The notes under the pieces were generated by a model. That model was not told the DNA's origin and made no database searches. It saw only the letters and a program-made list of their open reading frames with translations. A stretch of DNA of 64,000 nt from contig JAHREC010000019.1 in NCBI GenBank assembly GCA_020081605.1, positions 434,001-498,000 of the forward strand. The letters are read 5' to 3'. Each line of letters starts with the position of its first letter. Within the stretch, counting starts at the first letter, position 1. Shown piece after piece: positions 45,195 to 57,069 of this stretch. The DNA comes from Albifimbria verrucaria (taxonomy: Eukaryota; Ascomycota; Sordariomycetes; Hypocreales; Stachybotryaceae). The position numbers and the translations under genes were made by a program.

Positions 45195-47392
45195 GTTATT
45201 TGTTCAATCTTTGTGCTTCCATGTGCAGATATCATGGAGCTTTTCATTTATCTCATAATTTGGGATGATGATCATTCTTTTGGTCTCTTCAAGAATGCTG
45301 TAACTATATTTGAGGACGGAAAATGTGGTAGCAATCAATCTATGTCAAATAATCAGCTACTCAACTTGCAAATGAATTAAGCACTTTATGGTCTTTTTCT
45401 TTCTCATAAGAATGCCACAGTACCAATTGAAGGCTATGCCAATTTCTTTCAACAGGGACTTCTACATAGACATCTGAGTAGATTATCATCAGGTTATGTA
45501 TTCCATCAGAGTTTAATGCACCCCGTTGTGTTGCACAGGTATCGTGAGAATTCAGAAGCTCGACTGCTCAAGGGCTACTTTCACCGTGTTTTACTCAGGG
45601 CTGGCCCTCTGCTTTGACCAGACAACGAAACACATTTTCTTGTCAACATATCTATGAGTCAAAAGAGTTCGGGGTTTAATTTTGTTTTTTGACAAAATTA
45701 TTTATGTGTATCTTGGACCTGAGATGCGGAAAACGTACAAAACGGCTGAGGCTGGCGGATGGGTTGGTGGCGTACATAATGCGACATTTTGTCAAGAAAT
45801 ATTCTAGTAATCCATTGATAAGAAGAGTAATAAAGATCCCGAAATTATTTCAGTTACAGACTGTGGCTATTGCACAGGCCATGGGAGCAGTCACCAGGCC
45901 AAGGAACCGTGGAATTATTCCGCGTGCGTGCGGTTTTAAGGTGCCTCGCCGATCTGCTTCCTGAGTAGAACAACCCACGTCATTCCCGCACATGTACGTG
46001 CTTCTCTTACATGACCTATAGATAAGATCTGCAACGTTTCCGTGGCATTCGCATTAGTTCTTAGGATGCCGCCGATACCACGTGGACTTGACAAGTGATC
46101 GGAGCATGGTGCTTGCATTAAACGGCCTCGGCACAATAGTACAGGCATAACCTGAAACTTTGACAGTGGACTTATCCGCCACTGGTGATCATTATCCAAG
46201 AAAAACACAATCATTGACAATTAAAGAGTGCTTAGCATGAGCTAACTCAGGGGTACGCTTGGCTGCATGTAAGCCACTCCCGGCTTTAGGTGATGCCACG
46301 AGACGTCCACAGCTGTCTTTCAGTCCAGGTCGTGTTTTTGACCTTTGTTCGAGCGGCTTTGTCCATATTTGGATTGAAAAGTGTCAAGAGAAATGCGCCA
46401 TTATGCCTTGCTTCACACCTGACCGCCGTACATGGTCAGGCAGATCAACGAATTTATGCCCGTTCATATTCTTCTTCTCTCGGTTTATCTATTCGGGGTT
46501 TTAACTCATCAGATAATTATTGTGCTATTCACTGTAATATGTTCAAATATTTGGCGTTACGAGTGGTTGGAATGCAACTTTGTTCTAGTTGTTTGGCGGC
46601 CCGCAGTCGTCAGCTCGTGATGTCCTCTCACAACATCGAGGCAAGTCCTGGAAGTGTTCCGCCAGGGCTGAATAAAGTTGGAGAAATTATTACAACCCAG
46701 GGCCTGACGTGACACGAACCCCCGCCCCTGTGGCTTCCGGCTTCCAGCTCCCAACGCCACGTTGGGGCGCCACCTCAAATGCCTTGTGTCCAGGTGCCAC
46801 AATTAACATACGACATGCCATGGCTTTCATCGCTTAAGTCTCGGCCGATGCCGGCTTAGCTTCATCTTCATTACCTATTCAGAGCTGAAAGACTTTCAAG
46901 CATGCATTAGACATAGTTTACTCTAGTAAAGCTGGCGAAGATCATTTAGTAGTAAGATGGTGTTATCAGTATTCCAGTGCATGTGTGGCTGCATTACCGT
47001 CCTCCCACGTTCTTTGGGGGTATTGGGACTTCCGCACCTCCATCGCTTGATGCATAAACCCTGTCAACACCCACATGCATTGGAGATCTACCTGGTCAGT
47101 GCTGCCGCAGCGATACGGCTTCACCGGCAGGACTCAGACTTCTCGTTTCATGCAAGTGGCAATGCTCCCAAATTTTTGACTAGGGACTGGCAGAAAAACC
47201 GATTCAAACAGGAGGTTGGACAGTAGTATCAGAGGATCGGAGCCGAGCAAGACTTACGGACGTCCTCTGACTCCATACGGAATGTGTTCATGAGCTGATA
47301 GCAAGCAAGCCACCATTATCACTCTTTGATGGATCAAGTTACAATCTGAGTAATTTCTAACTTCTTGAACTCAGTTCAGTTCAGTCTTTCTC
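45195..47392. other. Intergenic region of about 2.2 kb, no gene recognised
   Basis: ORFs up to 140 codons (46290-46712) overlap other frames and show no recognisable domain or splice structure. I see no supported gene. Confidence 0.4.
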
Positions 47393-47398
47393 TATAAG
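47393..47398 (+). promoter_or_regulatory. TATA box of the RidA gene
   Basis: TATAAG, about 118 bases before the ATG at 47516, preceded by a short CAGTT repeat at about 47371-47384. Confidence 0.35.
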
Positions 47399-47515
47399 TA
47401 TGCCCACAATCCCCTTGATTCTTCACAGGAAGCTTCTACTTCACCCACCAGCATCGAGACCTCAGCAAACTAGACTCTTCCAACTCTTTCTCAACAGTTC
47501 TTTACATTGCCCAAT

Positions 47516-48076
47516 ATGGTATCTCTCAACCTCGTCCGTGCAGCTGCTATCTTGCTTGGCACTAGCTGGTCCGCCCTAGCCGCCCCAGCTCGACCAGGTC
47601 GGCCTCTTATTACCCATGTTGGAAACCGTGGCGCATTGTATTGTACGTTGTCTTTAGCATCTTAAGAAGAGTCCTCTGCCACTGCTAACAACCATGAAGC
47701 TGGTGCTGTAGCTACCAAGGATATCATTTTTGTTAGCGGAGCCGTCCCCTCCGTGAATGGAACCATTCCTGAAGGCATCAGGGCACAAACCGTGAGCATT
47801 TTCAGCAAGTTTCAACCGCTCGGGTTCGTCTAACTCTTATAGATTACCGCTATCAACAATATCGCAGCCATCCTGGAAGAGGCGGGCACATCTTGGGAAA
47901 ACGCACTCAAGACGACAGTATTCCTTGCAAACATGGATGATTATGAAGGAATGAATGAGATGTATGGCGAGATGCTGCCACAGCTCAAGCCGGCACGAAC
48001 AACCGTGCAGGCAAGCAAGCTTCCTGGCAAGTACCTGATCGAAATGGACTTGGTTGCTGCCATTCCCAGATGCTAG
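47516..48076 (+). CDS. Secreted RidA/YjgF-family protein
   Basis: Exons 47516-47642, 47700-47791 and 47843-48076 fit in phase to 150 residues. A signal peptide is evident (MVSLNLVRAAAILLGTSWSA then LAAPA). The rest is a RidA fold: KDIIFVSGAVPSVNGTIPEG, TITAINNIAAILEEAGTSWE, KTTVFLANMDDYEGMNEMYG, and PARTTVQASKLPGKYLIEMD, including the arginine that binds the substrate carboxylate in RidA enzymes. Known: RidA deaminates reactive enamine and imine intermediates, normally in cytosol or mitochondria. Secretion is unusual and the extracellular role unknown. The N-terminal segment could instead be a mitochondrial presequence, but it is strongly hydrophobic with an ALA-type cleavage site. Confidence 0.82.
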
Positions 48077-49636
48077 ATAGATGCACTATCTTCAAAATTG
48101 TTGAGAGGTTGCTAGTCCTGGGGTCTCTGTTAGTTCCTTTTGAATAGATTGGAGAAGGCTTGAATAGACTGATCTTCTTTAACTTGGGCTCCAAGATATC
48201 ATAAGTCTGTAAATGCATGCGCTTGCTGTAGAGAATTGGAAGGCAAGAACGCGAACTACTGCGAGTTCACTACTGGAACTCATATTCGTTTTCGTGGCAT
48301 AGGAGAAGTGTATTTTCGCACTTGAACTTTTGCAAACTTGGTCTTCAGCATTCGTCAAACCAAGGTAGATTGCAAAGTGAGCTTCGTATCTTTCGGCCCT
48401 GAATAAACTGGGGATTTTGGAAGAGAACGACTGAATAATTATCGATCGTCAAGACCACAGTGGTTGTGAAGCGGGTATCCTTATTCAGCCTCGGTAGCAT
48501 TCATAGTTTTGTCCTGGGTCTAGACGAAAATGGAAATCTGAAGATATTCAAGCATTTGATTCCAGAACAAGTTTCATCAAGGACCCGTTGAATCTTTAAA
48601 GAACGGGAAAGCTTACTGTACAATATCTTAGCAATGGCTCACGTCTCAACTCTGCAGAACTTTCAACCCCTATTATTATCTGTTACAAATGGCATGCGAC
48701 GTTAACAAAAAAGTCGGGTAGTTGCACGTAACAGGCAACGTTGCGCAAGAAACTAATGGATTTAGAGTAAAGAGCTACCTTCACTCACAGTGCAAGGGCT
48801 ATACGTTGTAATTCCTAAGATCCACCTATTATATATTCTTACTATCATGCGTTGATATAAGCTTCGATTTGCCCACGGCTGTTTCATTACCCTTAGAGTT
48901 TATGTATTCATATTCACTTATTTACAATCTATACCAGAGGGGCAGATACCAGAGGCAGTATTGAGTTAAACCTATGGGCAACCCAATAAATTTCGTCTAT
49001 TGTGTAACCTTTATCCTTTTCTGTAACGTAGTAAATATTGCAATGAGCATAGTCGCCTTCATATTTTCATCAGCGAGATCAGCCTAAATGCCTAGAGGGC
49101 ATTTAAGTGAATATGAGCTACTATCGGACTAGGGTCTGATCGATATGGTCAAGGTGATATACTTTGGTCAGAGATGAAGATCCCCATGGTGTCTCATATG
49201 TTACCTCACTCCCCATGCAGGCTCCTCTCAACCAGGGGCATGGGTACAGTCATTGAGTTCTTCATGGCACAAGGCAGGTGGATATGTTGTAGCCAGCACT
49301 GATCCAATCGTTTTACACATAAATCCTATAACCAACCGCGTTTACTCGAAAACGGTATTAGTGTGAACTTGATGGGTCACAGGATAGGTAGTTACTGACA
49401 AACGCCCTAGGAGCAACCATTACATGATACTACGTTACGCTTTTGTGCGCGGGGCCAGTGACCCCTGCACCATGCATCCACCAACATATTTCTACACCTG
49501 CTACTTTAGTGGTTGGTGGATGCTACCTTTAATCTCATGAACCACAATCATGTGAACAGAGCATATCGGCTTCAAGCCATGTGTTCTAAAGAAGGCATGC
49601 GGTACGAGTATGGATAGTGTGGTTTTGACCGTTGGC
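48077..49636. other. Intergenic region of about 1.6 kb
   Basis: No supported gene. Contains a perfect 12-base inverted repeat (49474-49485 and 49512-49523). Confidence 0.4.
49474..49523. repeat. Inverted repeat, 12-base arms, 26-base loop
   Basis: The left arm GCATCCACCAAC (49474-49485) is the exact reverse complement of the right arm (49512-49523). It is about 230 bases before the chitinase start and could form a hairpin or be a dyad binding site. Confidence 0.5.
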
Positions 49637-49643
49637 TATATAA
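49637..49643 (+). promoter_or_regulatory. TATA box of the chitinase gene
   Basis: TATATAA, 110 bases before the ATG at 49753. Confidence 0.45.
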
Positions 49644-49752
49644 TCAGACGGATCAACTGAAGAAATAGGTCTTTCATGCATCGTTGTGCGGTTAGTCCTC
49701 TGACTTTCAAACTTCCCTTCATTCTTTGATTTCTGTCTTAATCACGGCCAAG

Positions 49753-50787
49753 ATGTTTAAGTCCGAATTCGTGATGCTACCTCTTGCCTTGTGGACGCTA
49801 TTTGCGGCGGTGCCTGCATTCGCCCAAGATACGTGTGCACTGAAAGGAAAACCACAGGGCAAAGTCCTAGTTGGATATTGGGAGAACTGGGATGGATCGA
49901 GCAATGGTGTTCATCCTCCATTCGGGTGGACGCCGATTCAAAACACCCAAATACGATCGCATGGCTATAATGTCATAAATGCGGCCTTTCCGGTCATTCG
50001 TTCCGACGGCACCGTTCTTTGGGAGGATGGTATGGATTCTGGTGTCAAGGTTGCAACTCCGGCCGAGATGTGCCAAGCGAAGGCTGCTGGTGCTACGATT
50101 TTACTTTCTGTGGGAGGTGCCGCGGCAGGCATTGATCTCAGCTCCAGCGCTGTCGCTGACAAGTTCATTGCAACTATTGTCCCAATTCTGAAGCGGTACA
50201 ACTTTGACGGCATCGATATCGACATTGAAACTGGTCTGGTCGGTAGTGGCAACATCAACACGCTATCTACCTCCCAGGCAAATTTGATTCGCATTATCGA
50301 TGGTAGTTCTTGCGCAAATGCCTGCGTCATTTGGATTGACTATGGCACCCGAGACAGCATATGTTACAGGTGGTAGTGTGGTATATGGAAGCATATGGGG
50401 TGCCTACTTACCCATCATCAAGAAGTATGCCGACAATGGGCGGCTGTGGTGGTTAAACATGCAATACTACAACGGCGCCATGTACGGTTGTTCTGGCGAT
50501 TCCTACTCAGCCGGCACCGTTGCAGGTTTCGTTGCGCAAACCGATTGCTTGAACAAAGGGTTGGTTATCCAAGGAACCACTATCCGGGTGCCCTATGACA
50601 AGCAAGTCCCAGGTCTACCTGCCCAGTCTGGAGCTGGAGGGGTTATATGTCTCCAAGCTTGGTTGGACAAGCTTGGGATCACTACAGTGGCGCCCTCAAA
50701 GGTTTGATGACCTGGTCTATCAACTGGGATGGCTCTAAGGGCTGGACTTTTGGTGACAATCTGAAAGGACGACTGAACACCGCCTAG
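49753..50787 (+). CDS. GH18 chitinase, secreted
   Basis: Starts at 49753 with a signal peptide (MFKSEFVMLPLALWTLFAAV then PAFAQ). Seen: KVLVGYWENWDG, HGYNVINAAFPVI, TILLSVGGAAAG, the catalytic motif FDGIDIDIE with the acid glutamate, LTMAPETAYVTGG, LWWLNMQYYNGAMYGCSGDS, and the last beta-strand MTWSINWDGSKGW. Length is about 343 residues, a single catalytic domain without a visible chitin-binding module. Two frame breaks: near 50303, where about two bases are missing after IIDG, and near 50674, where a surplus T precedes WDHYSGALKG. Known: hydrolyses chitin or chito-oligosaccharides. It is convergent with the GH28 gene. Confidence 0.9.
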
Positions 50788-51145
50788 GATATAAACTAGG
50801 CTTCTTGCATCATCGAGGTGCCTATTTGTACATACTGTAAATAGTGCTAGCAGTGTACCTACCAAAGTCAGCCAGCTTCGTCGCGACCCCTGAGTATCAA
50901 CTGCGCTTGTAACCTGCCATTGAAAGCATTCGTTAACCTTCCGAAAATGCTCAGAAACCTTCCTGGTTTCAGAAGCTGATAGTGGCAGCGTCTTTGGAAT
51001 TTGTAGCACTGATTTAAGATTCCTTTTGTGTCTCCCTGATGACTATCACATCATGCTAGCTTTCATTGCAAAAACTACTCTCTAGTTAATTATCTACACT
51101 TCCTTATACCTCTTCCCAAGTTTTTTACCAACGCTAGTCTCAACT
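50788..51145. other. Convergent 3' region between chitinase and GH28
   Basis: No gene seen; it holds both 3' ends. Confidence 0.4.
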
Positions 51146-52845
51146 TCAGACACAGGTCAAGTCTAGCAAGCCCTTATCTATATTCTTGCATTCGTAGACT
51201 GGTTTCTTCCCACTTGGAACGGTTACCATCAAGTTATCAACACGAATATTGTGGCAGCGCTGCGAGAGTCAATACCGAGTGAGTCATGATCAGTATGTTG
51301 TAACTTACATCCATAGCACTGCAGACTAAGGTACCGGCTTGAGGATCATTCTTCGCCGATGCTTGACCCCAGAAATTTTTCATTGTTATATCCTCAATTG
51401 TCAAGTTGGCCTAAGAAATCAGTAAGCATCAAATCCTAACAGCTGACAGAATTGCACATACAGGGTGTTCGTTGCAAAATGTCAAATTGCTCTGCCCATA
51501 GCATTGAGTAATTGTAATCACGCGGTCGTTATTATACTGGTAGAATGTATCATAGGTGACGTTCTTAACACGACCTAGACCGCCACCACCAACGAGATGC
51601 GTCTGAAAATTAGTATATGCCCCAGGCCACACTTTGATACGAGCACCATCGCTTGCATTGCTCATGGATGTGTTAAAAATAAGAAGGTTTTCGACGATAT
51701 CAGTCACGTTGGCATACTGGCCGAGCGATCCGACACTCATACCGTGGGACCCATCGCAGACAAGACCCTGGACTATGACATTGGTGCTGTTGGGTTTAAA
51801 AGAAACACAGTCTGTAGATAACTTTTAGTTTGGACTTTCCAAGATTAATTGACCAAGAATATTACCATCAGTGTTGATTATAACCGAGTTTTGAATGACA
51901 ATGTTGTCGCTCTGTAGTAATTAATTGTCAGCTTCTTTGCAACGGGCGTTTGCTAAGAGGCAATATTACTCTGTAAGTGTCCCAACCATCCGAGTTTGCG
52001 ATTTTTACACCATTTTCGGACTGAATTACAATTTCTTAGTTTTGTCAGGAACTTCGGGACAGTTTCCGTACCTTAGCAATGAGATCCATATCGCTGATAA
52101 TGACATTGCTGCTATTAGCGATGATATTAAACCACTGGTTTCCTATTAGTATAAGAAAGAAGTAAAAAGAACCTCAGTAGAACATACATGGGGAGGATTT
52201 CGCATGCGAATATTGGACATGGTGCCACCATGCAAGCCGTCAAGTGAAAGCAGCATAGGCCGGAACAACTGCTACGTTTTAGTACTTTACCTTCGCGCTG
52301 GGGTTGGCTGCAACTTACTGCTTTATTTGTTTCGATTTCCTTCCAGTAAGCTTGACCGTGACCATGGATGAGTGACTGGCCATTGCTCAGATCGCCGTAA
52401 ATGTTGACATCCTGGCCGCCCACCTTCCAGAATACCGATTGGTTCTGAAACGTGTATTTGAAACTGTTGTCGTTCCAATAATAGACATCTCTGTCGTCAA
52501 AGTGTATCTCCCCGTGATTACAACGTCCACGTGCTTTAGGAATGTTAGATCCAGCGGCGAGTTGATCCAATACACACGGTCTAGCACCACCGTGCCGCCA
52601 TTGTTGCAATCATGAAACGCCTTGAGGATGTTGGGTGCGGAGTCGCCACGAGGCTGACATGAGGGCTTCACGTAACAGAACTTATTTTCATCTCGTGGTG
52701 GGGAGACAGGCCATGGCAACCCAGTGTCGTGAGGCGTTGGCTTGAGCACCGGACGTCTGGGAAGAGGGGCACGTTCAGCCAGCCCTGGTGGCGTGAGCCC
52801 CAATGCGGCTATGGCAACGAGAATGAAGAGACGTGGATAGGCCAT
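51146..52845 (-). CDS. GH28 exopolygalacturonase, secreted
   Basis: A minus-strand gene with many short exons, starting at 52845 with a signal peptide ([20 protein letters not shown] then GLAERAP). Seen: [29 protein letters not shown]-like and [18 protein letters not shown] blocks, [26 protein letters not shown] (catalytic aspartates), [13 protein letters not shown] (catalytic His), RIKVWPGA, and the end [26 protein letters not shown], and DLTCV. The pattern Nx[17 protein letters not shown], and RIK is that of fungal exo-acting GH28 enzymes on homogalacturonan. One frame break at the C run 52510-52513 (VITG/EIHFDD). TATAAAAGG sits just upstream on the minus strand. Confidence 0.88.
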
Positions 52846-52905
52846 TTTTCATGGATGGACTAATGGCCAATCGCAGCACGAACTCAGGTACGGCTCTGCT
52901 CATTA

Positions 52906-52914
52906 CCTTTTATA
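52906..52914 (-). promoter_or_regulatory. TATA box of the GH28 gene
   Basis: Reads TATAAAAGG on the minus strand, 61-69 bases before the ATG at 52845. Confidence 0.45.
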
Positions 52915-54211
52915 ATACTATTTCACACGAGGCGTGCCTCATTAAGATGAGCTAAGACTTGACGTTTACTCCAAATCCATGCATATGCCATACGTGGAAT
53001 TTTCATCACACAGTCGGTAAGCAATCCCCGATGGTCCTGGTATTCGCCGAATCATGCAGCGAAAAAATGCATGCGAAAGATTTGGGTATGGGGTGGCCAC
53101 CTGGACGGTGTGCTGATCTTCCCCACACGCTTCCCCGCATAGTGGACAAGGGGATAACGTTGAGATTCCGAGTACTGTACAGTGTAGTTGTCCAATTAAT
53201 GTAAAATAGCGTCCAGTACAACTATCTGAAAGTTGGGAAACTGATCCAGATTGATCACTCTCTGCATCTGAATCGGTCACCCTCTGTATTTGAATCGGTT
53301 TTAGGGGCAATGAAACACATCGCATGCCAATCTAAGCGCTGTTTGCATGTTAGTTGCGACAGCTCGGAGTCGGATGGGGAGTTGCTACGACTCCTCCATA
53401 ATTTCACTGCACTACAGGGCACGTAACAAATCAAGATGATTTTGCAAAGGACTAGCAAGATGAGAATGTAGTCTCCCCATTGATCCGTAATTTTGTCTTT
53501 GATAAACATCCTAAGCTTGTAATACGGAGCCAAGACACTACACTACGACTTGACCCAGTCCAGTCTACAAGGAATAAATCCACCGATGCGTTTCCTGGAT
53601 AAATGAAAGTCAAAGAGAGTGGACGAAAATTAATCCGATCAACTTAAACGGCTCCTGAATCAGTCTGCCTGAACTTTCTGTTTTCCATGATCGACATTCA
53701 CCGCATGAGCCTGGGACCCGCTGCAACTGGTTACCTACGCATTTCACCAATTAGTGGCTGAATAGGTAGGTAGCCATCATTACAACTACCTAATGTCATG
53801 TATGGTCAATATTGGCATGAGCAGCCCTTCAGGTTTCTCCTTTTAAACACATACCAATACGATGGGCACTGGAACTGTCATGGGGACTTGACCACGTATT
53901 TATGTCACCCCAATATTACATGTTAGTAGAAAAGCTTCACGCTTACGGACATGCCGATTCGAATTGTTATCTAACCGCTTTGATCATGCATGAATATTTG
54001 CTTTTAGAGATTTTTCTTATCGACGATAAGCGCACAAATGCAACTAGGCAGTTGAACTTTTCCATGCCTAATATTCCGTTTCTCCTTTCTCAAGGTGATT
54101 GATAATCTATGAATTTTGAGATATAATACCAAAAAATAATACAAAACAAACAGAAAAAAACAAACAAAAGAAAGGGTTTCATCTGGATCCTCAGGGTCCT
54201 CATTCATCACA
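52915..54211. other. Intergenic region of about 1.3 kb
   Basis: Overlapping ORFs at 52966-53533 on the minus strand show no family. A 92-codon frame at 53255-53533 has one hydrophobic stretch but is probably chance. An A/C-rich low-complexity tract lies at about 54125-54175. Confidence 0.4.
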
Positions 54212-54566
54212 ATGCCCATCTCCAAGAAAGACAGAGTAAGTGCACCAAAGAACAGCACATGAAAAGGCCCCTACTAATGTCTTACCTTCCAGCGCAACAA
54301 AGAGCAGAAAAAGGCAGAGGCCGCTGGCACTCGAGCTCCCGTCAAGGCCAATGGCTTGCCTGTTAAGGCGCCCAAGCCGACGTCAATTGTAAATACCAAT
54401 CGCTTAACCATACCGCCACTGCGAAGGAAAAACTAATTACTCGATACAGTGCCAGAATTGTCGTAAGGAGATCGTCAACACAAACAAGATTCAGCTCGAG
54501 GTTCACGCCGGCACCCACGATGAGAAGCTGTGGCCAAAGGAGAAATGCTGGCCCAATGATTTTTGA
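54212..54566 (+). CDS. Small zinc-finger-like basic protein (about 78 residues)
   Basis: Three exons, 54212-54235, 54293-54388 and 54450-54566, fit in phase. The protein starts MPISKKDR, is lysine- and alanine-rich (RNKEQKKAEAAG), then has CQNCRKEIVNTNKIQLEVHA and GTHDEKLWPKEKCWPNDF. The C-x2-C followed by two histidines and a late cysteine resembles the short fungal and plant zinc-binding proteins of the At2g23090/4F5-like type. The molecular role is not known. It is too short and too finely spliced to appear as one long ORF, but phase, splice sites and conserved end support it. Confidence 0.7.
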
Positions 54567-55228
54567 TGTGGCAGTAGCTGGCATGGCAGGATTGTTCGAC
54601 TAAGCATTTTTGCACAAGCATTACGAATCGCATGGCTATGAAATTAATGTAGAGGGCGACTCCCATTGCAGATGTAGCCCTATGAGGCAGCAGAGAGGGC
54701 GGCTGCCAGTCCGTGTTTATGTCCTGTATCCGAAGCAAATGTTTTGACAATGGTAGCTTTAGAATTAACGATTCACGAATTGTTGCGCGTCAGAAACTAC
54801 GACTCTGTCCTCACCCGTTTATGCAAGATTCTTCGATGAAACGTTGTTCGGCACAAGGGAAAAAATGAATCACAAGCTACTGACAAGTAAGCGGAGTCCT
54901 TAAAGTGCGGCCGGGATTGAGTTCAGTGCAGTGGCGTTAACGCCAACACGGATCGAAGTTGTTGTAGATCCAGAACATATCGACGCTATACTAGGAATGC
55001 TCGACCATATGGGACCTCTAACAAGATATGAATGGCTCCGATATATAACCCTGGTAGACGCCGTGCCGCGTTGAAAGCGAGCGATATGCGATCCTTTCTT
55101 GACAGGTGCAAGCACCATTAGACCGCAGCTTCACATCAAAAGTATTAATCTCAACGACGCCGCCGAGAACATAGTGGGCACCTTCTCCTTCCAACAGTAC
55201 TTCACTTCACATTCAAGAACTATTCAAG
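54567..55228. other. Intergenic region
   Basis: No gene supported between the small zinc protein and the membrane-protein gene. Confidence 0.4.
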
Positions 55229-55918
55229 ATGTGGCATCCAACTTTATTATACATTTTGCTCGGTTTATTGATGGTAGTTTCCATCATTGAACTATCGCTC
55301 GTGTCATCGACTGTGGGATTTCTGCATGGCACAGCTAGTGGCTTTTTCGGCATCGATTGGAATGGCTCGATCTTGGAACTGAACGGCACTCCGAAAAACT
55401 TCCTCCTAGATCAAGGGCACACAACCAATGCAGCTGCGGGCACGGCCTTTATCCTCGTTGGTTGCGGCGGTATACTGGCTCTTTGGCTACGAGCTGGATC
55501 CAACCCTTCACGCGTCACTCTCGCCTTTTATTACCTGTGGCTAGTAGTGAACGTCTTTGCTCTCTGTCTTACCTTTGGAGCATTCGTCTATGTCTTTGTT
55601 GTCACAACCCGTCACCAAGGCCAGATTATTCAACCCGCAGTGGTTGCTACTCTTGACGGGGCACACTATAACATCGGTACTTGGACTCCTCAGAACTGGT
55701 TTTCTGCCGTTTTAAGGCTGGATTTATCTAGCTCTAGTGAGAGAAGCACCATTTCTTTAAATCTTCGTCTTATGAGAGGCTGGCAGTACACCTTGATTCC
55801 ATTCTTCCTTATTCAGCTCATGGAAACTGGTATGGCGCTTTACGACGCAACTCTCAGGCGACGGGCATCGGTTTCTAGGACGACAGTGGTGAAAGAAGAA
55901 TCTTCATTCAAGAAATGA
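55229..55918 (+). CDS. Four-TM membrane protein, uncharacterised
   Basis: A single intact exon of 229 residues. Hydrophobic segments: LLYILLGLLMVVSIIELSLV, AAAGTAFILVGCGGILALWL, LAFYYLWLVVNVFALCLTFG, and LIPFFLIQLMETGMALY. An extracellular loop lies between the third and fourth (HYNIGTWTPQNWFSAVLRLD), and a basic Ser/Arg-rich tail ends FKK. The layout recalls fungal MARVEL-like or claudin-like four-span proteins, but I cannot place it in a family. The start at 55229 is the first ATG of the frame. Confidence 0.65.
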   Translation: MWHPTLLYILLGLLMVVSIIELSLVSSTVGFLHGTASGFFGIDWNGSILELNGTPKNFLLDQGHTTNAAAGTAFILVGCGGILALWLRAGSNPSRVTLAFYYLWLVVNVFALCLTFGAFVYVFVVTTRHQGQIIQPAVVATLDGAHYNIGTWTPQNWFSAVLRLDLSSSSERSTISLNLRLMRGWQYTLIPFFLIQLMETGMALYDATLRRRASVSRTTVVKEESSFKK

Positions 55919-56131
55919 GGCTAGGTAGATGAGGTTTAATTTGAATGCCAAATAAGCTATTAATATAGAGTTCTCCCTGTACTTGGCTCTTTTTGGTAAC
56001 TACTCTATTCGGTGAGCTTTTCAAGGACCTATCGCCCGGTTTCGCCTCAAACACATCCCGTTTCCAACGCCTAACTGGAGCTCGTATGTACTCAAGAAGG
56101 TGATATCAATTGCTACATACACAACAGTGTA

Positions 56132-57069
56132 CTAATTAGAACCCCGAGAATGGGAATAGATATAAGAATCGAACTCGTCCTTATTCCGTGTTTGCACATA
56201 GACAGATCCAGGGCCAGTGAATCGGCAAACAAGTCCTTCACCAGTCTTCAAGCCGGTCATGGACCCACCACCAGCTTTCTCAATTCTGTAGTCGCAACTC
56301 CAAGCAACCAAATGTCCGTTGTCCACGATATGCTGCTCTCCAGGGCGAAGCTACGTGTTGTTAGCGCGATAATCAAATCAGGAGGGCACTAGGGGAAAGG
56401 AAACAGGGAAGAGCGTACATCAAGCCGGTCTACGGCGCCGAAACTGGTCAACCAGATAATGCCCTGGCCACCTAGACGATAGACGAAGATGTCCTCGCCA
56501 GAGAACATGGATTTGGAGAAGCCTTGCGCTTTGGTTTCTTTCGACACATCTGCCGTGCAAGCTAAGAAAGCGTCTTTACCAATAACCCATGGTTGGCGGC
56601 CATCGACATGCAAGGTAACTATGTCGCCAAACAGAGTTGGCCCCAAAACAACGCGTCCGGGCCCTGTGTATGTAGACTCCGACATTTCACTTCCCGAGAA
56701 AAGTCCTTTCATGGAGAATTTTACCTTCCCACTGAGCTGCACAGTGCCGGCCATATGGATCATCGCGCCTGGCTTAGAACGCACGATCGCGCCTTGCTGT
56801 AAGTCTACGGTCAACACAGCATTGGTGTCCCGGTGCGTGACACTGTAATTTCCTCCATGGAAAGCGCCACTATCGCTCTGAGGGAGCGGTCCACCTGCAG
56901 GAGGCGCGAAATTTCCTGGGGCTGCGGCGGAGGCGGGGATACTGCTGTTGTTGCTGGAACTGCTGGTGTTGTGGCTGTTGCGGTTGTTGAGGTTGTTGTT
57001 GCTGCTGATGTGGGTGAGGTGGAATGGGGGAGGAGCATAACCGCCCTGTGGATATTGCTGATATGACAT
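56132..57069 (-). CDS. AIM24: AIM24-family protein
   Basis: Exons 57069-56419 and 56350-56132 (GTACGC/TAG). It starts MSYQQYPQGGYAPPP, followed by a region that is glutamine-rich in an adjacent frame, then FHGGNYSVTHRDTNAVLTVD, IVRSKPGAMIHMAGTVQLSG, KGLFSGSEMSESTYTGPG, VVLGPTLFGDIVTLHVDG, LACTADVSKETKAQGFSKSM, FSGEDIFVYRLGGQGIIWLT, and GEGLVCRFTGPGSVYVQTRN. These are AIM24/TRAP-like blocks. Known: yeast Aim24 supports MICOS and mitochondrial architecture; family members also occur outside mitochondria. The glutamine-rich stretch (about 57005-56935) switches frame and back, consistent with two small indels in a repetitive tract. Confidence 0.85.

Noticed and set aside
46290..46712. 140-codon plus-strand ORF
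   Set aside because: No domain, signal peptide or splice context; overlapped by other frames of similar size.
53255..53533. 92-codon ORF with one hydrophobic stretch
   Set aside because: Single weak membrane segment, no family, overlaps other ORFs; likely chance.
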